A DNA stretch of 64,000 nt. Source: Microbulbifer elongatus (GTDB lineage Bacteria > Pseudomonadota > Gammaproteobacteria > Pseudomonadales > Cellvibrionaceae). This document shows, one piece after another, positions 34,799 to 43,727 of the stretch. Numbering within the stretch: the first letter of the stretch is position 1; every line of letters starts with the position of its first letter. Position numbers and translations under genes: made by a program. The notes below the pieces were generated by a model. That model ran no database searches, was not told where the DNA came from, and worked only from the letters and a program-made list of their open reading frames with translations. The stretch is from the NCBI RefSeq assembly GCF_021165935.1, contig NZ_CP088953.1:186001-250000 (forward strand), written 5' to 3'.

Positions 34799-35494
34799 TT
34801 AATTCGCCTTTAGCCTTTCTTCCAGCTTATTCAGCCTTTCCGGGGTGCCGACATCGCACCAGTCGCCGCCATACACTTCCGCCTGCATCTTGTCTTCGTT
34901 ATACGCGAACACTTCCCCCAGACCGTAACACTCCCGGGCTTTCGGATAACCGGTGAGAATTTCCGGGCGCAGGTAGCTGATACCGGCGAAGGTGAATCTG
35001 GGTTTGGTGGTGCCGGAAAGCAGGCCTTCATCAATCCCAAAGTCGCCTTCGGGATTGTGGGGCGGGTTGGGCACCATGAGCAGACGGCCGGGGCAGTTTT
35101 CCGGCAGCGGGTTGTTGACCCACCGGGCGAAATCGAAATCGCACCAGACGTCGCCGTTGACCACCAGGAAAGGCGCGTCGCCCAGTAGCGGCAGGGCTTT
35201 GCTGATGCCGCCAGCGGTTTCCAGGGGTTGGCTCTCTTCTGAGTACTGAATGGTCGCGCCGAAGCGCTCGCCATTGCCGAGGTGTGCGCGGATCTGCTCG
35301 CCGAGGTGGGCGAGGTTGATGACGAGGTTGCTGATGCCGGCGTTGACCAGGCGCTCGATGGCGTATTCGATCAACGGTTTGCCCAGTACCGGAATCAGCG
35401 GTTTTGGGGTGTGATCGGTGAGCGGGCGCATGCGTTTGCCGAATCCGGCGGCAAGGAGCATGGCGGTGGGCGCCTTGGTGGGTTGGGCTGTCAT
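34799..35494 (-). CDS. murU: N-acetylmuramate 1-phosphate uridylyltransferase
   Basis: This 231-residue nucleotidyltransferase opens with AMLLAAGFGKRMRPLTDHTPKPL, the signature of the sugar-phosphate nucleotidyltransferase fold, followed by GKPLIEYAIERLVNAGI, VVNGDVWCDFDF (metal Asp) and GDWCDVGTPERL. Identification as MurU rests on its length and its pairing with amgK, as in Pseudomonas putida. There the two make UDP-MurNAc from recycled MurNAc, bypassing the fosfomycin-sensitive de novo step. It starts 35 nt after amgK on the same strand. Both are divergent from lptD, also as in Pseudomonas. Confidence 0.93.
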   Translation of the reverse strand: MTAQPTKAPTAMLLAAGFGKRMRPLTDHTPKPLIPVLGKPLIEYAIERLVNAGISNLVINLAHLGEQIRAHLGNGERFGATIQYSEESQPLETAGGISKALPLLGDAPFLVVNGDVWCDFDFARWVNNPLPENCPGRLLMVPNPPHNPEGDFGIDEGLLSGTTKPRFTFAGISYLRPEILTGYPKARECYGLGEVFAYNEDKMQAEVYGGDWCDVGTPERLNKLEERLKAN

Positions 35495-35529
35495 CTTGTG
35501 GCTTTTGTCTGGCTTTCGTCAGGGTTTGA

Positions 35530-36636
35530 TCAAGGGTGTTCGGTTTCTGCGTGCTGGCGCTCGCCGGCGGTGCGGTAGTCGCGGTACCAGTCCTGCTGCT
35601 CGATCAAGGGCAGGATCTCTGTGCGGAACCAGCGGGCGAAGGGCTGCATCTCTTCGTATTTATCGCACACTTCCAGGGTGTAGCGTATGACGAGGGGCAG
35701 ATCCGGCAGGTAGCCGTGCTTGCCATCGCGCAGATACAGGCGCGGGAAGAGGCCGAGGACTTTAAAGTGGCGCTGCAGGCCAATCCAGTCGAACCAGCGC
35801 AGGAAGGTCTTGCCGTCGACTTCGGGAATCACGCCGGCATCCATCGCGGTGGAGGCGTAGGCGAGCGCCCAGTTCTCCACCTGCTCCTGGGGCCAGCGGA
35901 TGTAGCAGTCGCGCAACAGTGACGCGAGGTCGTAGGTGACCGGGCCCCAGACGGCATCCTGGAAGTCGACCACACCGGGGCGCTCGCCGTCGCGGATCAT
36001 CAGGTTGCGGCTGTGATAGTCCCGGTGCACCAGTACCTGGGGCTGACTGCTAGCGCTGTCGAGCAGGTGCGCAAAGGCCCGCTCCAGCAGCTGATTTTCT
36101 TCGTCGCTCAGCGACCGCTGCAGCAGTTTGCCCACCAGCCACTCGGGCAGCAGGCGCATTTCCATATGCAGCAGCTCGCGGTTATAAGGAGGGAAAAGCC
36201 CCTCCTGGCGGCCGATCTGCTGCAGGCACAGCAGCTCGCTCATGACTTCGGCGTAGAGGCCGGAGACGCTGTCGTCATCGAGCTCTCGCAACAATTGGGT
36301 GTCGCCGAGGTCTTCCAGCAGCATATAGCCGTGTTCGATATCCGCGGAGATCACCAACGGCGTGTGGATACCGTTGCGACGCAGATAATCGGCCAGGGCG
36401 ACGAAGCGGCTGACGTTGGTTCTACCGGGCGGGGAATCCACCGCAATCAGGCTGGGGTTGGTATCGGTGCGGAAGTACCGGCGGAAGCCGGCGTCCCCGG
36501 ACAGGGGCTGGAGCGTGAGAGCCGTTTCCAGAGGCGGCAGCTGCAGTGGCTCATGGCCGGCCTGCAGGGCGCGGGCTGCCCACTGGCGCAACTGTTCTTT
36601 GCGCTCGTCCGGGGCCTGGGTTACACACTCGTTCAT
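35530..36636 (-). CDS. amgK: N-acetylmuramate/N-acetylglucosamine anomeric kinase
   Basis: The 368-residue protein is an aminoglycoside-phosphotransferase-fold kinase: LSGDAGFRRYFRTD (nucleotide loop), YMLLEDLGDTQL (hinge), VLVHRDYHSRNLMIRD (catalytic HxD and Asn) and GVVDFQDAVWGPVTYDLASL (metal DFQD). It phosphorylates the anomeric hydroxyl of MurNAc and GlcNAc during cell-wall recycling, and MurU then uses the product. Family length is about 340, so this is normal. AGGTGG precedes the ATG. The divergent gap to lptD (36637-36987, about 350 bp) should hold both promoters; I see no clear operator in it. Confidence 0.93.
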   Translation of the reverse strand: MNECVTQAPDERKEQLRQWAARALQAGHEPLQLPPLETALTLQPLSGDAGFRRYFRTDTNPSLIAVDSPPGRTNVSRFVALADYLRRNGIHTPLVISADIEHGYMLLEDLGDTQLLRELDDDSVSGLYAEVMSELLCLQQIGRQEGLFPPYNRELLHMEMRLLPEWLVGKLLQRSLSDEENQLLERAFAHLLDSASSQPQVLVHRDYHSRNLMIRDGERPGVVDFQDAVWGPVTYDLASLLRDCYIRWPQEQVENWALAYASTAMDAGVIPEVDGKTFLRWFDWIGLQRHFKVLGLFPRLYLRDGKHGYLPDLPLVIRYTLEVCDKYEEMQPFARWFRTEILPLIEQQDWYRDYRTAGERQHAETEHP

Positions 36637-36987
36637 CCACCACCTGTCATTTTCAATACATTCGTTGCCGCCTACGGCGACCGGTTCCCGCGCAATACGC
36701 CGCGGCGCTTTTTCCCATCGGCGGTATATTGCCTAAAAGCTGGGCATTGTAGCGGCAGCCGCGGTGCGGATCACCCGCTAATCTGGCCCGGCCAACGCAC
36801 GGGCGGTTTCCATGGTTACGGCCATTCAAGTAGAATCGACCGCTGATTTTTGCGCACCGGCTCCGTCTTTACCGGATACGCGCTTTTTGGCGCCACTCGC
36901 GCGGTCTCGCCCAGGGCCAAATACAGGGCCACGCTCTATGGCCGGATCACAAGTCAGACTCTAAAGATAGCTGGAACCAATCACTCG

Positions 36988-39591
36988 ATGCTGGAAGCTT
37001 CCCGCTGGCGCCGTCTTGCGCTGGCCATAGGACAATTGTCACGCCCCCGCTCCCTCGCTTTCGGCCTGCTCGCCGCTCACTCCCTGTGGCCACTCACGGC
37101 AATCGCAGAAACGGCGTCGGCACCAGAGCTCGAAGAGAACCCCTACCTGTACCTGGACTGGTTTCCCAAGAGCCAGCTGGACCCTCGCCTGCGCAGTCAG
37201 GTATCCCCTATCTGTGGCGGCATGTTTGTGGAGCCACTGCGGGCGTACCCCGATTCGGACAAGCTGCCGGAAGAATCACCCCTGCGCGCCACCGCCGACA
37301 GCTCCGACTGGCTGGAAAATGGCACCGCCCAATTGCGTGGCAATGTACATATTACCCAGGGGTATCGCCAGCTGTTTGCCGACCAGGTCGACGTCAACCG
37401 CGAGGAAAACACCGCCTACCTGAGCGGCGCCATCGAAATGCGTGAACCGGGCATGCTGGTGCGCGGCAAGGCCGCCGAGGTCCACACGGACAGCAAGGCG
37501 GCCTCCATCGAAGACGCCACTTACGTGGTTCACGAAGATACGGCCCACGGCTCCGCCCGCTTCGCCTCCCGCGAGGCCAGCGGGGAACTGATTCTGACCG
37601 AAGGCAATTACACACGCTGTGAACCGGACGACGTTTTCTGGCGCATGATCGGCGGCGAGATCGCCATCGACAATGTGGAGCGCCAGGGCACCGCACGCAA
37701 TGTGCGCCTGGAGATTGCCGATGTGCCGGTCTTCTACTTCCCTTATCTGCGATTTCCGGTGGGGGATGAGCGCCTTTCCGGGTTCCTGTTCCCGAGCATC
37801 AGCAACAGCGATGAGAACGGCTGGGACATCGCCGTGCCCTACTACTGGAATATCGCACCGCAGCTGGATGCCACCATCGCTCCGCGCTACGTGCAATACC
37901 GGGGTACCGGCCTGGAACTGGAGGGCCGGCACCTGAGCCCGGCATTCAGCACCGAACTGCGTCTGGCCGGGCTGCCGGACGACGAGGGCGGCAATGATGA
38001 AGATGCCCGTCGCCTGATCAACGAGGGTTTTCCGGAAGACCTGGTACTGCCGGCAAAAGGGGAAGACCGCTGGTATGTGAACCTGAACCAGCAGGGTGGC
38101 ACCGGCGGCCTGTGGCGCACCAAGATCGACTACACCCGGGTCAGCGATCCAGACTACTTCCGCGATCTCGACAATGCCGAGATCAAGGTGCCACAAAACG
38201 TCAGCGCTCGCGCCATGACCAGCTTGGGCCAGTCCGCGCAGGCCAGCCTCACCACCGAGCACTGGTTTGCCAGTCTCCGCGCGCAGGAATACCAGCAGCT
38301 GGTGAAGGATCGCTTCGATACCTACAGCCAGTTGCCGCGGCTTAATGTAAACGGCAACTACAAGTGGGATGACTGGCAGTTACTGCTGGAACACGAAATC
38401 ACCACCTTCGATCACCAGGATACCCAGACCATTCAGTACATCGCGGATGTGGATGACCCGGACAGTGTCACCACCAGCACCCGCGACTTCGTCAACGCCA
38501 CCCGCGCCTACGCCAACTACAGCTTTGGCTGGGACAAACAGTGGCTGTGGGGTTTCTTCAACCCACAGATCAACGGCATCTACCTGGGCTACGAGCTGGC
38601 GGAAACCTTTCTCGCCGATCCGGACATGAACACCCCGGAGGCTTCCGCCGCGCAGATCTCCATCGACAGCGGCCTGTTTTTCGAACGCTACGGCAACCTG
38701 TTCCAGCAGGAGTATGTGCAGACCCTGGAACCACGCCTGTTCCTGATGGCCAGCACCGACGCGGATCAGAGCGACTTCCTCAATGTGAGTAGCAGCTCCA
38801 GTGACGGCGGCAATGACCTGCTGTACGACACCTCGCTGTTTACCTTCAGTTACGACCAACTGTTCCGCGACAGCCGTTTCAACGGCCACGACCGTATCGA
38901 TGATGCCGACCGCGCCTCCTTCGGCCTTACCACACGTTTTATCGACCCGCGTAGCGGCCGCGACCTGTTCGCCGCCAGCGCCGGGCAGATCTTTTACTCC
39001 GAAGCCAGCCGTATCGAGCTGCGGGAGTTTATCGAAGATGTGCCGCGTTCGGAGTTTGCCGCGCGACTGGAGAGCCGCCCCACGGATGCCCTGCGTATCA
39101 GCAGCGAGGTGATCTATCACGACACGGACCACACCATAAACCGCGGCAATGTCACCCTGCGCTATCTGGATGACGATTTCCGCCTGCTCAATGCCAGCTA
39201 CCGCTACCTGCGCAAGGAAGAGGTCTACGACAGCACCGACACCTACCTGATCCAGGGGCCGGTCAAGCAGATCGACCTGTCTGCCGCCTGGCCGGTGAAT
39301 GACCGGCTTTCCCTCCTGGCCCGGGCCAACTACGATTTGACCTTTGAAAGGGAACTGGAGTACCTGGCGGGGATCGAATATGACACCTGCTGCTACCGCA
39401 CCCGCCTGCTGTGGCGCCGCGAACTGGACAATGACCTGGCCGACGTCGTCCCCCCTGAGGAGCTGGAATTCGACGAAGGCGTCTATATTGAACTGCAGTT
39501 GAAGGGCCTGGCTGGTATTGGCGGCTCGGTCACACGCATACTTACCCAGGGCATTGCCAACTTTGAACAACGAGAAGTACTGAAACAGTGA
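36988..39591 (+). CDS. lptD: LPS-assembly outer-membrane protein LptD
   Basis: The roughly 867-residue protein has a signal peptide ending near TAIAET. The N-terminal OstA-like beta-jellyroll follows (LRGNVHITQGYRQLFADQVD, AYLSGAIEMREPGMLVRGKA), then a large beta barrel with YFPYLRFPVGDERLSGFLFP and a C-terminal barrel strand. The disulfide cysteines are in place: one in SPICGGMF near the mature start, one in YTRCEPDD and the adjacent pair in YDTCCYRTRL, as in E. coli LptD. With LptE it places lipopolysaccharide in the outer leaflet. The ATG at 36988 gives a sensible signal peptide, although an ATG at 36850 is open. Its stop overlaps surA. Divergent amgK lies upstream. Confidence 0.96.
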   Translation: MLEASRWRRLALAIGQLSRPRSLAFGLLAAHSLWPLTAIAETASAPELEENPYLYLDWFPKSQLDPRLRSQVSPICGGMFVEPLRAYPDSDKLPEESPLRATADSSDWLENGTAQLRGNVHITQGYRQLFADQVDVNREENTAYLSGAIEMREPGMLVRGKAAEVHTDSKAASIEDATYVVHEDTAHGSARFASREASGELILTEGNYTRCEPDDVFWRMIGGEIAIDNVERQGTARNVRLEIADVPVFYFPYLRFPVGDERLSGFLFPSISNSDENGWDIAVPYYWNIAPQLDATIAPRYVQYRGTGLELEGRHLSPAFSTELRLAGLPDDEGGNDEDARRLINEGFPEDLVLPAKGEDRWYVNLNQQGGTGGLWRTKIDYTRVSDPDYFRDLDNAEIKVPQNVSARAMTSLGQSAQASLTTEHWFASLRAQEYQQLVKDRFDTYSQLPRLNVNGNYKWDDWQLLLEHEITTFDHQDTQTIQYIADVDDPDSVTTSTRDFVNATRAYANYSFGWDKQWLWGFFNPQINGIYLGYELAETFLADPDMNTPEASAAQISIDSGLFFERYGNLFQQEYVQTLEPRLFLMASTDADQSDFLNVSSSSSDGGNDLLYDTSLFTFSYDQLFRDSRFNGHDRIDDADRASFGLTTRFIDPRSGRDLFAASAGQIFYSEASRIELREFIEDVPRSEFAARLESRPTDALRISSEVIYHDTDHTINRGNVTLRYLDDDFRLLNASYRYLRKEEVYDSTDTYLIQGPVKQIDLSAAWPVNDRLSLLARANYDLTFERELEYLAGIEYDTCCYRTRLLWRRELDNDLADVVPPEELEFDEGVYIELQLKGLAGIGGSVTRILTQGIANFEQREVLKQ

Positions 39592-40973
39592 TGACAATAA
39601 TGCAGATGTTCACCTCCTTCCGTCGCGCACTGGGCCGCAGCCTGCTGCCTCTGGCCGCCGCCAGCGCCATCGCGATCCCCGCCTGGGCCCAGGTACAACA
39701 GCTGGACCGCGTAGTGGCAGTGGTGGACGACGACGTGGTGATGGCCAGTGAGTTGCACCAGCGTATGCAGACCATTGCCCAGCAGATTGCCGCACAGAAC
39801 GTACAGGCTCCGCCCACCGACGTCCTGCGCCGCCAGGTGCTGGAGCAGCTGATTGTCGAGCGCCTGCAGCTGCAGATGGGCGCCCGCGCCGGTGTCACCA
39901 TCTCCGAGGAGGAGCTGGATCAGGCCATCGCCCGGGTACAGCAGAACATGAACATGTCCCCGGCCCAGTTCCAGCAGAAGCTGGAAGCCGACGGCATCTC
40001 CAACAATGCCTTCCGCCAGCAGATCCGCCAGGAGCTGATTATCCGCCGGGTGGAACAGGGCAGCGTCAGCCGCCGCATCCAGATTACCGACCAGGACATC
40101 AACAACTTCCTGCGCTCCAAAGAGGGCGAATTCTGGAAGTCGCCCCAGTACCTGCTGGGCCATATCCTGATTCCGGTGAGCTCCAGCGCCCCGGCGGAAG
40201 AAGTGACCGAAGCCCGCGCCAAGGCGGATTCGGTATACGCAAAAGCCAACGGTGGCGAAGACTTCCGTGCCCTGGCCATCTCCAACTCCGCTGGCCAGAA
40301 CGCCCTGCAGGGCGGTGATCTGGGCTGGCGCAAAACCGTGGAACTGCCCACCCTGTTTGCCGATGCCCTCGAGGGGGTCGGCGTCGGTGACACTACCAAG
40401 CCGTTCCGCAGTGATGCCGGGTTCCATCTGCTGAAAATCCATGAACAGCGCGGTGCCACCGAGCAGGTGGTCGAGCAGACCAAGGTCCGCCATATCCTGG
40501 TAAAAACCTCGGCCATCCGCGACGACGATGCCGCCTACAACCTGCTGACCGATCTGCGCAACAAGATCCAGGCGGGCGAACTGAAGTTTGAAGACGCGGC
40601 CAAAGACAACTCCGAAGACATCGGCACCATGCTGCAGGGCGGGGACCTGGGCTGGTCCAACCCCGGTCAGTTCGTACCGGAGTTCACCCAGGCCATGAAC
40701 AACACCCCGGTGGGCGAGATCAGCATGCCGTTCCGCAGCCAGTTTGGCTGGCACATTCTGCAGGTGGAAGGCCGCCGCCAGCAGGATATGACAGATCAGT
40801 ACATCCGCAATCAGGCCGCCAACCTGCTGCGCAACCGCCGCTACGAAGAAGAGCTGCAGAACTGGCGCCAGGAAATCCGCGATCAGGCCTACGTGGAAAT
40901 CAAACTCCCGGATGCCAAGCCACCCGCGGATGAGTCCACGGCCGGCGACACCAGCGAGGGCGACAGCCAGTAA
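39591..40973 (+). CDS. surA: Periplasmic peptidyl-prolyl isomerase and chaperone SurA
   Basis: The 460-residue protein has a signal peptide ending AIPAWAQ, then the SurA N-terminal chaperone region (DRVVAVVDDDVVMASELHQR, LVVERLQLQMGARAG-like helices). Two parvulin domains follow, each with the HILI/HILV-type start (LLGHILIPVSSSAP, VRHILVKTSAIRD), GEDFRALAISNS or GELKFEDAAKDNSED, GGDLGW and a terminal GFHLLKI or GWHILQV. It helps fold outer-membrane proteins, including LptD encoded just upstream. The start is either the GTG at 39588 or the ATG at 39591; both overlap the lptD stop, so translation is coupled. Confidence 0.97.
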   Translation: MTIMQMFTSFRRALGRSLLPLAAASAIAIPAWAQVQQLDRVVAVVDDDVVMASELHQRMQTIAQQIAAQNVQAPPTDVLRRQVLEQLIVERLQLQMGARAGVTISEEELDQAIARVQQNMNMSPAQFQQKLEADGISNNAFRQQIRQELIIRRVEQGSVSRRIQITDQDINNFLRSKEGEFWKSPQYLLGHILIPVSSSAPAEEVTEARAKADSVYAKANGGEDFRALAISNSAGQNALQGGDLGWRKTVELPTLFADALEGVGVGDTTKPFRSDAGFHLLKIHEQRGATEQVVEQTKVRHILVKTSAIRDDDAAYNLLTDLRNKIQAGELKFEDAAKDNSEDIGTMLQGGDLGWSNPGQFVPEFTQAMNNTPVGEISMPFRSQFGWHILQVEGRRQQDMTDQYIRNQAANLLRNRRYEEELQNWRQEIRDQAYVEIKLPDAKPPADESTAGDTSEGDSQ

Positions 40974-40977
40974 CGGA

Positions 40978-41979
40978 ATGACCCCACGCATTGCTTTCAC
41001 GCCCGGCGAGCCCGCCGGGATTGGCCCGGAGCTGGCAGTAAAACTCGCCTGCTCCGAGCGCCCCACCCCAATTTCCCACGCCCAGATTGTCGCCATCGCC
41101 GACCCGGACCTGCTGCAGCAGGAAGCCGCGCGCCAGGGCAAGAGCCTGCAACTGATCGCATTCGATGCGGACAACCCGGCAGAACCAACGCCCGCCAACA
41201 GCCTGCATATCCACGCGGTTTCGCTGGCGGCCACCGCACAGCCGGGCCGGCTGGACCCCGCCAATGGCGCCTATGTGCTGGAAACCCTACGCATCGCCGC
41301 CGAGGGCTGCAAAGACCGCACCTTCGACGCCGTGGTGACCGGCCCGGTGCACAAAGGTGTGATCAACGAGGCCGGCGTCTCTTTCAGCGGCCATACCGAG
41401 TACTTCGCGCAGAATGCCGGGGTGGGAAAGGTGGTGATGATGCTCGCCGCCGATGACCTGCGGGTAGCGCTGGCGACGACACATCTGCCATTGAAAGATG
41501 TGAGCGCCGCAATCAGCGGCGACGGCCTGCAGCAGGTACTCACCATTTTGCATCGCAACCTGCGCGAGCAGTTCCGCATCGAACATCCACGCATCGGGGT
41601 CTGCGGGCTGAACCCTCACGCCGGCGAAGGCGGGCACCTGGGGCGCGAGGAAATCGATACCATCGAGCCGGCCCTGGATACCCTGCGCGCCCTTGGACTG
41701 AACCTGATCGGCCCTTTACCCGCGGACACCCTGTTCACCCCACCGCAACTGGCCCGCTGTGACGCCGTACTCGCCATGTACCACGATCAGGGGCTGCCGG
41801 TGTTAAAATTCAAGGGATTCGGGCGCGCGATCAATATCACCCTCGGGTTGCCGTATATCCGCACCTCGGTGGATCACGGCACCGCGCTCAACATTGCAGG
41901 CACAGGCGTTGCCGATACCGGCAGCCTTCTCGCCGCCATGCACCAGGCCATTGAACTGGTCCAGCTGCGCCATATTTAA
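40978..41979 (+). CDS. pdxA: 4-hydroxythreonine-4-phosphate dehydrogenase
   Basis: The 333-residue protein shows PdxA signatures: RIAFTPGEPAGIGPEL, FDAVVTGPVHKGVINEAG, FSGHTEYFAQ (metal His), GLNPHAGEGGHLGREE and AMYHDQGLPVLKFKGFG. It oxidises 4-phosphohydroxy-L-threonine in pyridoxal 5'-phosphate synthesis. I chose the ATG at 40978, 4 nt after the surA stop; AACGGA precedes it. The gene lies in the conserved surA-pdxA-rsmA order. Confidence 0.97.
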   Translation: MTPRIAFTPGEPAGIGPELAVKLACSERPTPISHAQIVAIADPDLLQQEAARQGKSLQLIAFDADNPAEPTPANSLHIHAVSLAATAQPGRLDPANGAYVLETLRIAAEGCKDRTFDAVVTGPVHKGVINEAGVSFSGHTEYFAQNAGVGKVVMMLAADDLRVALATTHLPLKDVSAAISGDGLQQVLTILHRNLREQFRIEHPRIGVCGLNPHAGEGGHLGREEIDTIEPALDTLRALGLNLIGPLPADTLFTPPQLARCDAVLAMYHDQGLPVLKFKGFGRAINITLGLPYIRTSVDHGTALNIAGTGVADTGSLLAAMHQAIELVQLRHI

Positions 41980-42039
41980 CTACTGCGCCAAATTGAACTG
42001 AACGTTGCGCGCGCAAACCCAATTCGAACGAATAAATTC

Positions 42040-42858
42040 ATGGACAATTTTTTCCAACACAAGGCGCGCAAGCGTTTCGGCCAGAATTTCCTGGTCGACG
42101 AGAACATCATCGAGCGCATCGTGCGCGCCATCGGCCCCAAGGACACGGACAAACTCGTAGAGATTGGCCCGGGCCAGGGCGCCATCACCGCGCTGCTGCT
42201 GGACAAGTGCCCCTCGCTCACCGCGGTGGAACTGGACCGGGATCTGATCCCGATGCTGGAGTTCAAATTCCGCAGCTACCCGGACTTCACCATTGTCGAA
42301 AAAGATGCACTGAAATTCGATTTCGGCAGCATGGTCGAAGAGGGCGAACAACTGCGCATCGTCGGCAACCTGCCCTACAACATTTCCACCCCGCTGCTGT
42401 TCCACCTGCTCAGTTTCCGCGGCAAAGTGCAGGACATGCACTTTATGCTGCAGAAGGAAGTGGTAGACCGCCTGAGCGCGGTGCCCGGGGTAAAAGCCTT
42501 CGGCCGCCTGAGCGTGATGACCCAATACTACTGCCGCGTGCAGGGCCTATTCCCGGTGCCGCCACAGTCTTTCCGCCCGGCACCGAAAGTGGATTCCGCC
42601 ATCGTGCGTCTGGTGCCCCACCAGACACTGCCGCACCCGGCGGAAGACGAGGCTCTACTGGAACGCATCGTCAGTGTCGCTTTCCAACAGCGTCGCAAGA
42701 CGCTGCGCAATGCACTGAAGCCGCTGTTCCCGGACCTGGATCCCGAGCAATTGCCGGTAGACACCAGCCGCCGGCCGGAAACCCTCAGCGTAAAAGAGTA
42801 TGTAGAGCTGGCAAACTACTGCAGCAAGCTCAAGCCAGCGCAAAACCAAGCAAAATAA
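42040..42858 (+). CDS. rsmA: 16S rRNA dimethyladenosine transferase
   Basis: The 272-residue protein is KsgA/RsmA: KRFGQNFLVDENIIERIV, the S-adenosylmethionine site LVEIGPGQGAITALLL, AVELDRDLIPML, VEKDALKFDFG and the catalytic NLPYNISTPLLFHLL. It dimethylates two adjacent adenines in helix 45 of 16S rRNA during ribosome maturation. Length is normal. It follows pdxA by 60 nt and is 12 nt upstream of apaH. In the usual order apaG lies between these two genes and is absent here. Confidence 0.98.
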   Translation: MDNFFQHKARKRFGQNFLVDENIIERIVRAIGPKDTDKLVEIGPGQGAITALLLDKCPSLTAVELDRDLIPMLEFKFRSYPDFTIVEKDALKFDFGSMVEEGEQLRIVGNLPYNISTPLLFHLLSFRGKVQDMHFMLQKEVVDRLSAVPGVKAFGRLSVMTQYYCRVQGLFPVPPQSFRPAPKVDSAIVRLVPHQTLPHPAEDEALLERIVSVAFQQRRKTLRNALKPLFPDLDPEQLPVDTSRRPETLSVKEYVELANYCSKLKPAQNQAK

Positions 42859-42870
42859 ACGAGGATCGTT

Positions 42871-43695
42871 TTGGCTACCTACGCAATCGGCGATATTCAG
42901 GGCTGCCTGGAACCACTGCAGAGACTGCTGAAGAAGGTCCACTTCAATGCGGACAAGGACAAACTCTGGCTGGCCGGCGATATGGTGCACCGGGGGCCCG
43001 ACAGCCTGGGCACCCTGCGCTTCCTTTACGAGCACCGCAGCCAGATTACCGCGGTGCTGGGCAACCACGACCTGCACTTACTGGCGATCGCCCACGGGGC
43101 CAAGCGGCTGACCGATAAAGAGCACGACCTGGCGGAAGTATTACGGGCCAAAGACGCCGATCAGCTGCTGGAGTGGCTGCAAAAACAGCCACTGATGGTG
43201 CACAAAAAGGTGAAAGGCAAGTATTTCTCCATGGTGCACGCGGGCATTCCCCCCATCTGGAGTATGAGCAAAGCGCTGGAACTGGCAGGCGAGGTGCATC
43301 AGGCACTGCAGGACCCGGCCATGGCGGAAGCCTACTTTTTCGGTATGTACGGGAACGAGCCGCATACATGGAGCGACCACTTGATCGGCGTCGAGCGACT
43401 GCGAGCCATCACCAATTACTTCACCCGCATGCGCTTCTGCAAGGAAGACGGCACCCTCGACCTCGTCACCAAGCAGGGTCCACTGGCCGCCCACCACGAT
43501 TACAAGCCCTGGTTCAGCTACAAGAATCGCAAAACCAAGGACGACCGGATTATTTTCGGGCACTGGGCAGCGCTGGAAGGGGAAGCGAACACCAAGAATG
43601 TGTATGCGCTGGATACGGGGTGCGTGTGGGGCGGTTACCTCACTGCACTAAAGCTGGAAGATGAATCGTTTTATTGCGCGGATTGCACGCCGTGA
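42871..43695 (+). CDS. apaH: Symmetrical bis(5'-nucleosyl)-tetraphosphatase
   Basis: The 274-residue protein is a calcineurin-like phosphoesterase with TYAIGDIQGCLEPLQ (metal Asp), WLAGDMVHRGPDSL, VLGNHDLHLLAIA and MVHAGIPPIWS. It cleaves Ap4A into two ADP and thereby limits alarmone and Np4-cap levels. The start is a TTG at 42871 with GAGG 6 nt upstream, so translation initiation may be deliberately weak. It is directly behind rsmA because apaG is missing. No clear terminator separates it from the convergent anti-sigma gene. Confidence 0.97.
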   Translation: MATYAIGDIQGCLEPLQRLLKKVHFNADKDKLWLAGDMVHRGPDSLGTLRFLYEHRSQITAVLGNHDLHLLAIAHGAKRLTDKEHDLAEVLRAKDADQLLEWLQKQPLMVHKKVKGKYFSMVHAGIPPIWSMSKALELAGEVHQALQDPAMAEAYFFGMYGNEPHTWSDHLIGVERLRAITNYFTRMRFCKEDGTLDLVTKQGPLAAHHDYKPWFSYKNRKTKDDRIIFGHWAALEGEANTKNVYALDTGCVWGGYLTALKLEDESFYCADCTP

Positions 43696-43727
43696 TTCCA
43701 CTATTCTGGGGGGGGGAGGACCAGCCA

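Noticed and set aside
39483..41264. Antisense frame of about 590 codons over surA/pdxA
   Set aside because: It crosses two genes encoded in the opposite direction and shows no domain.
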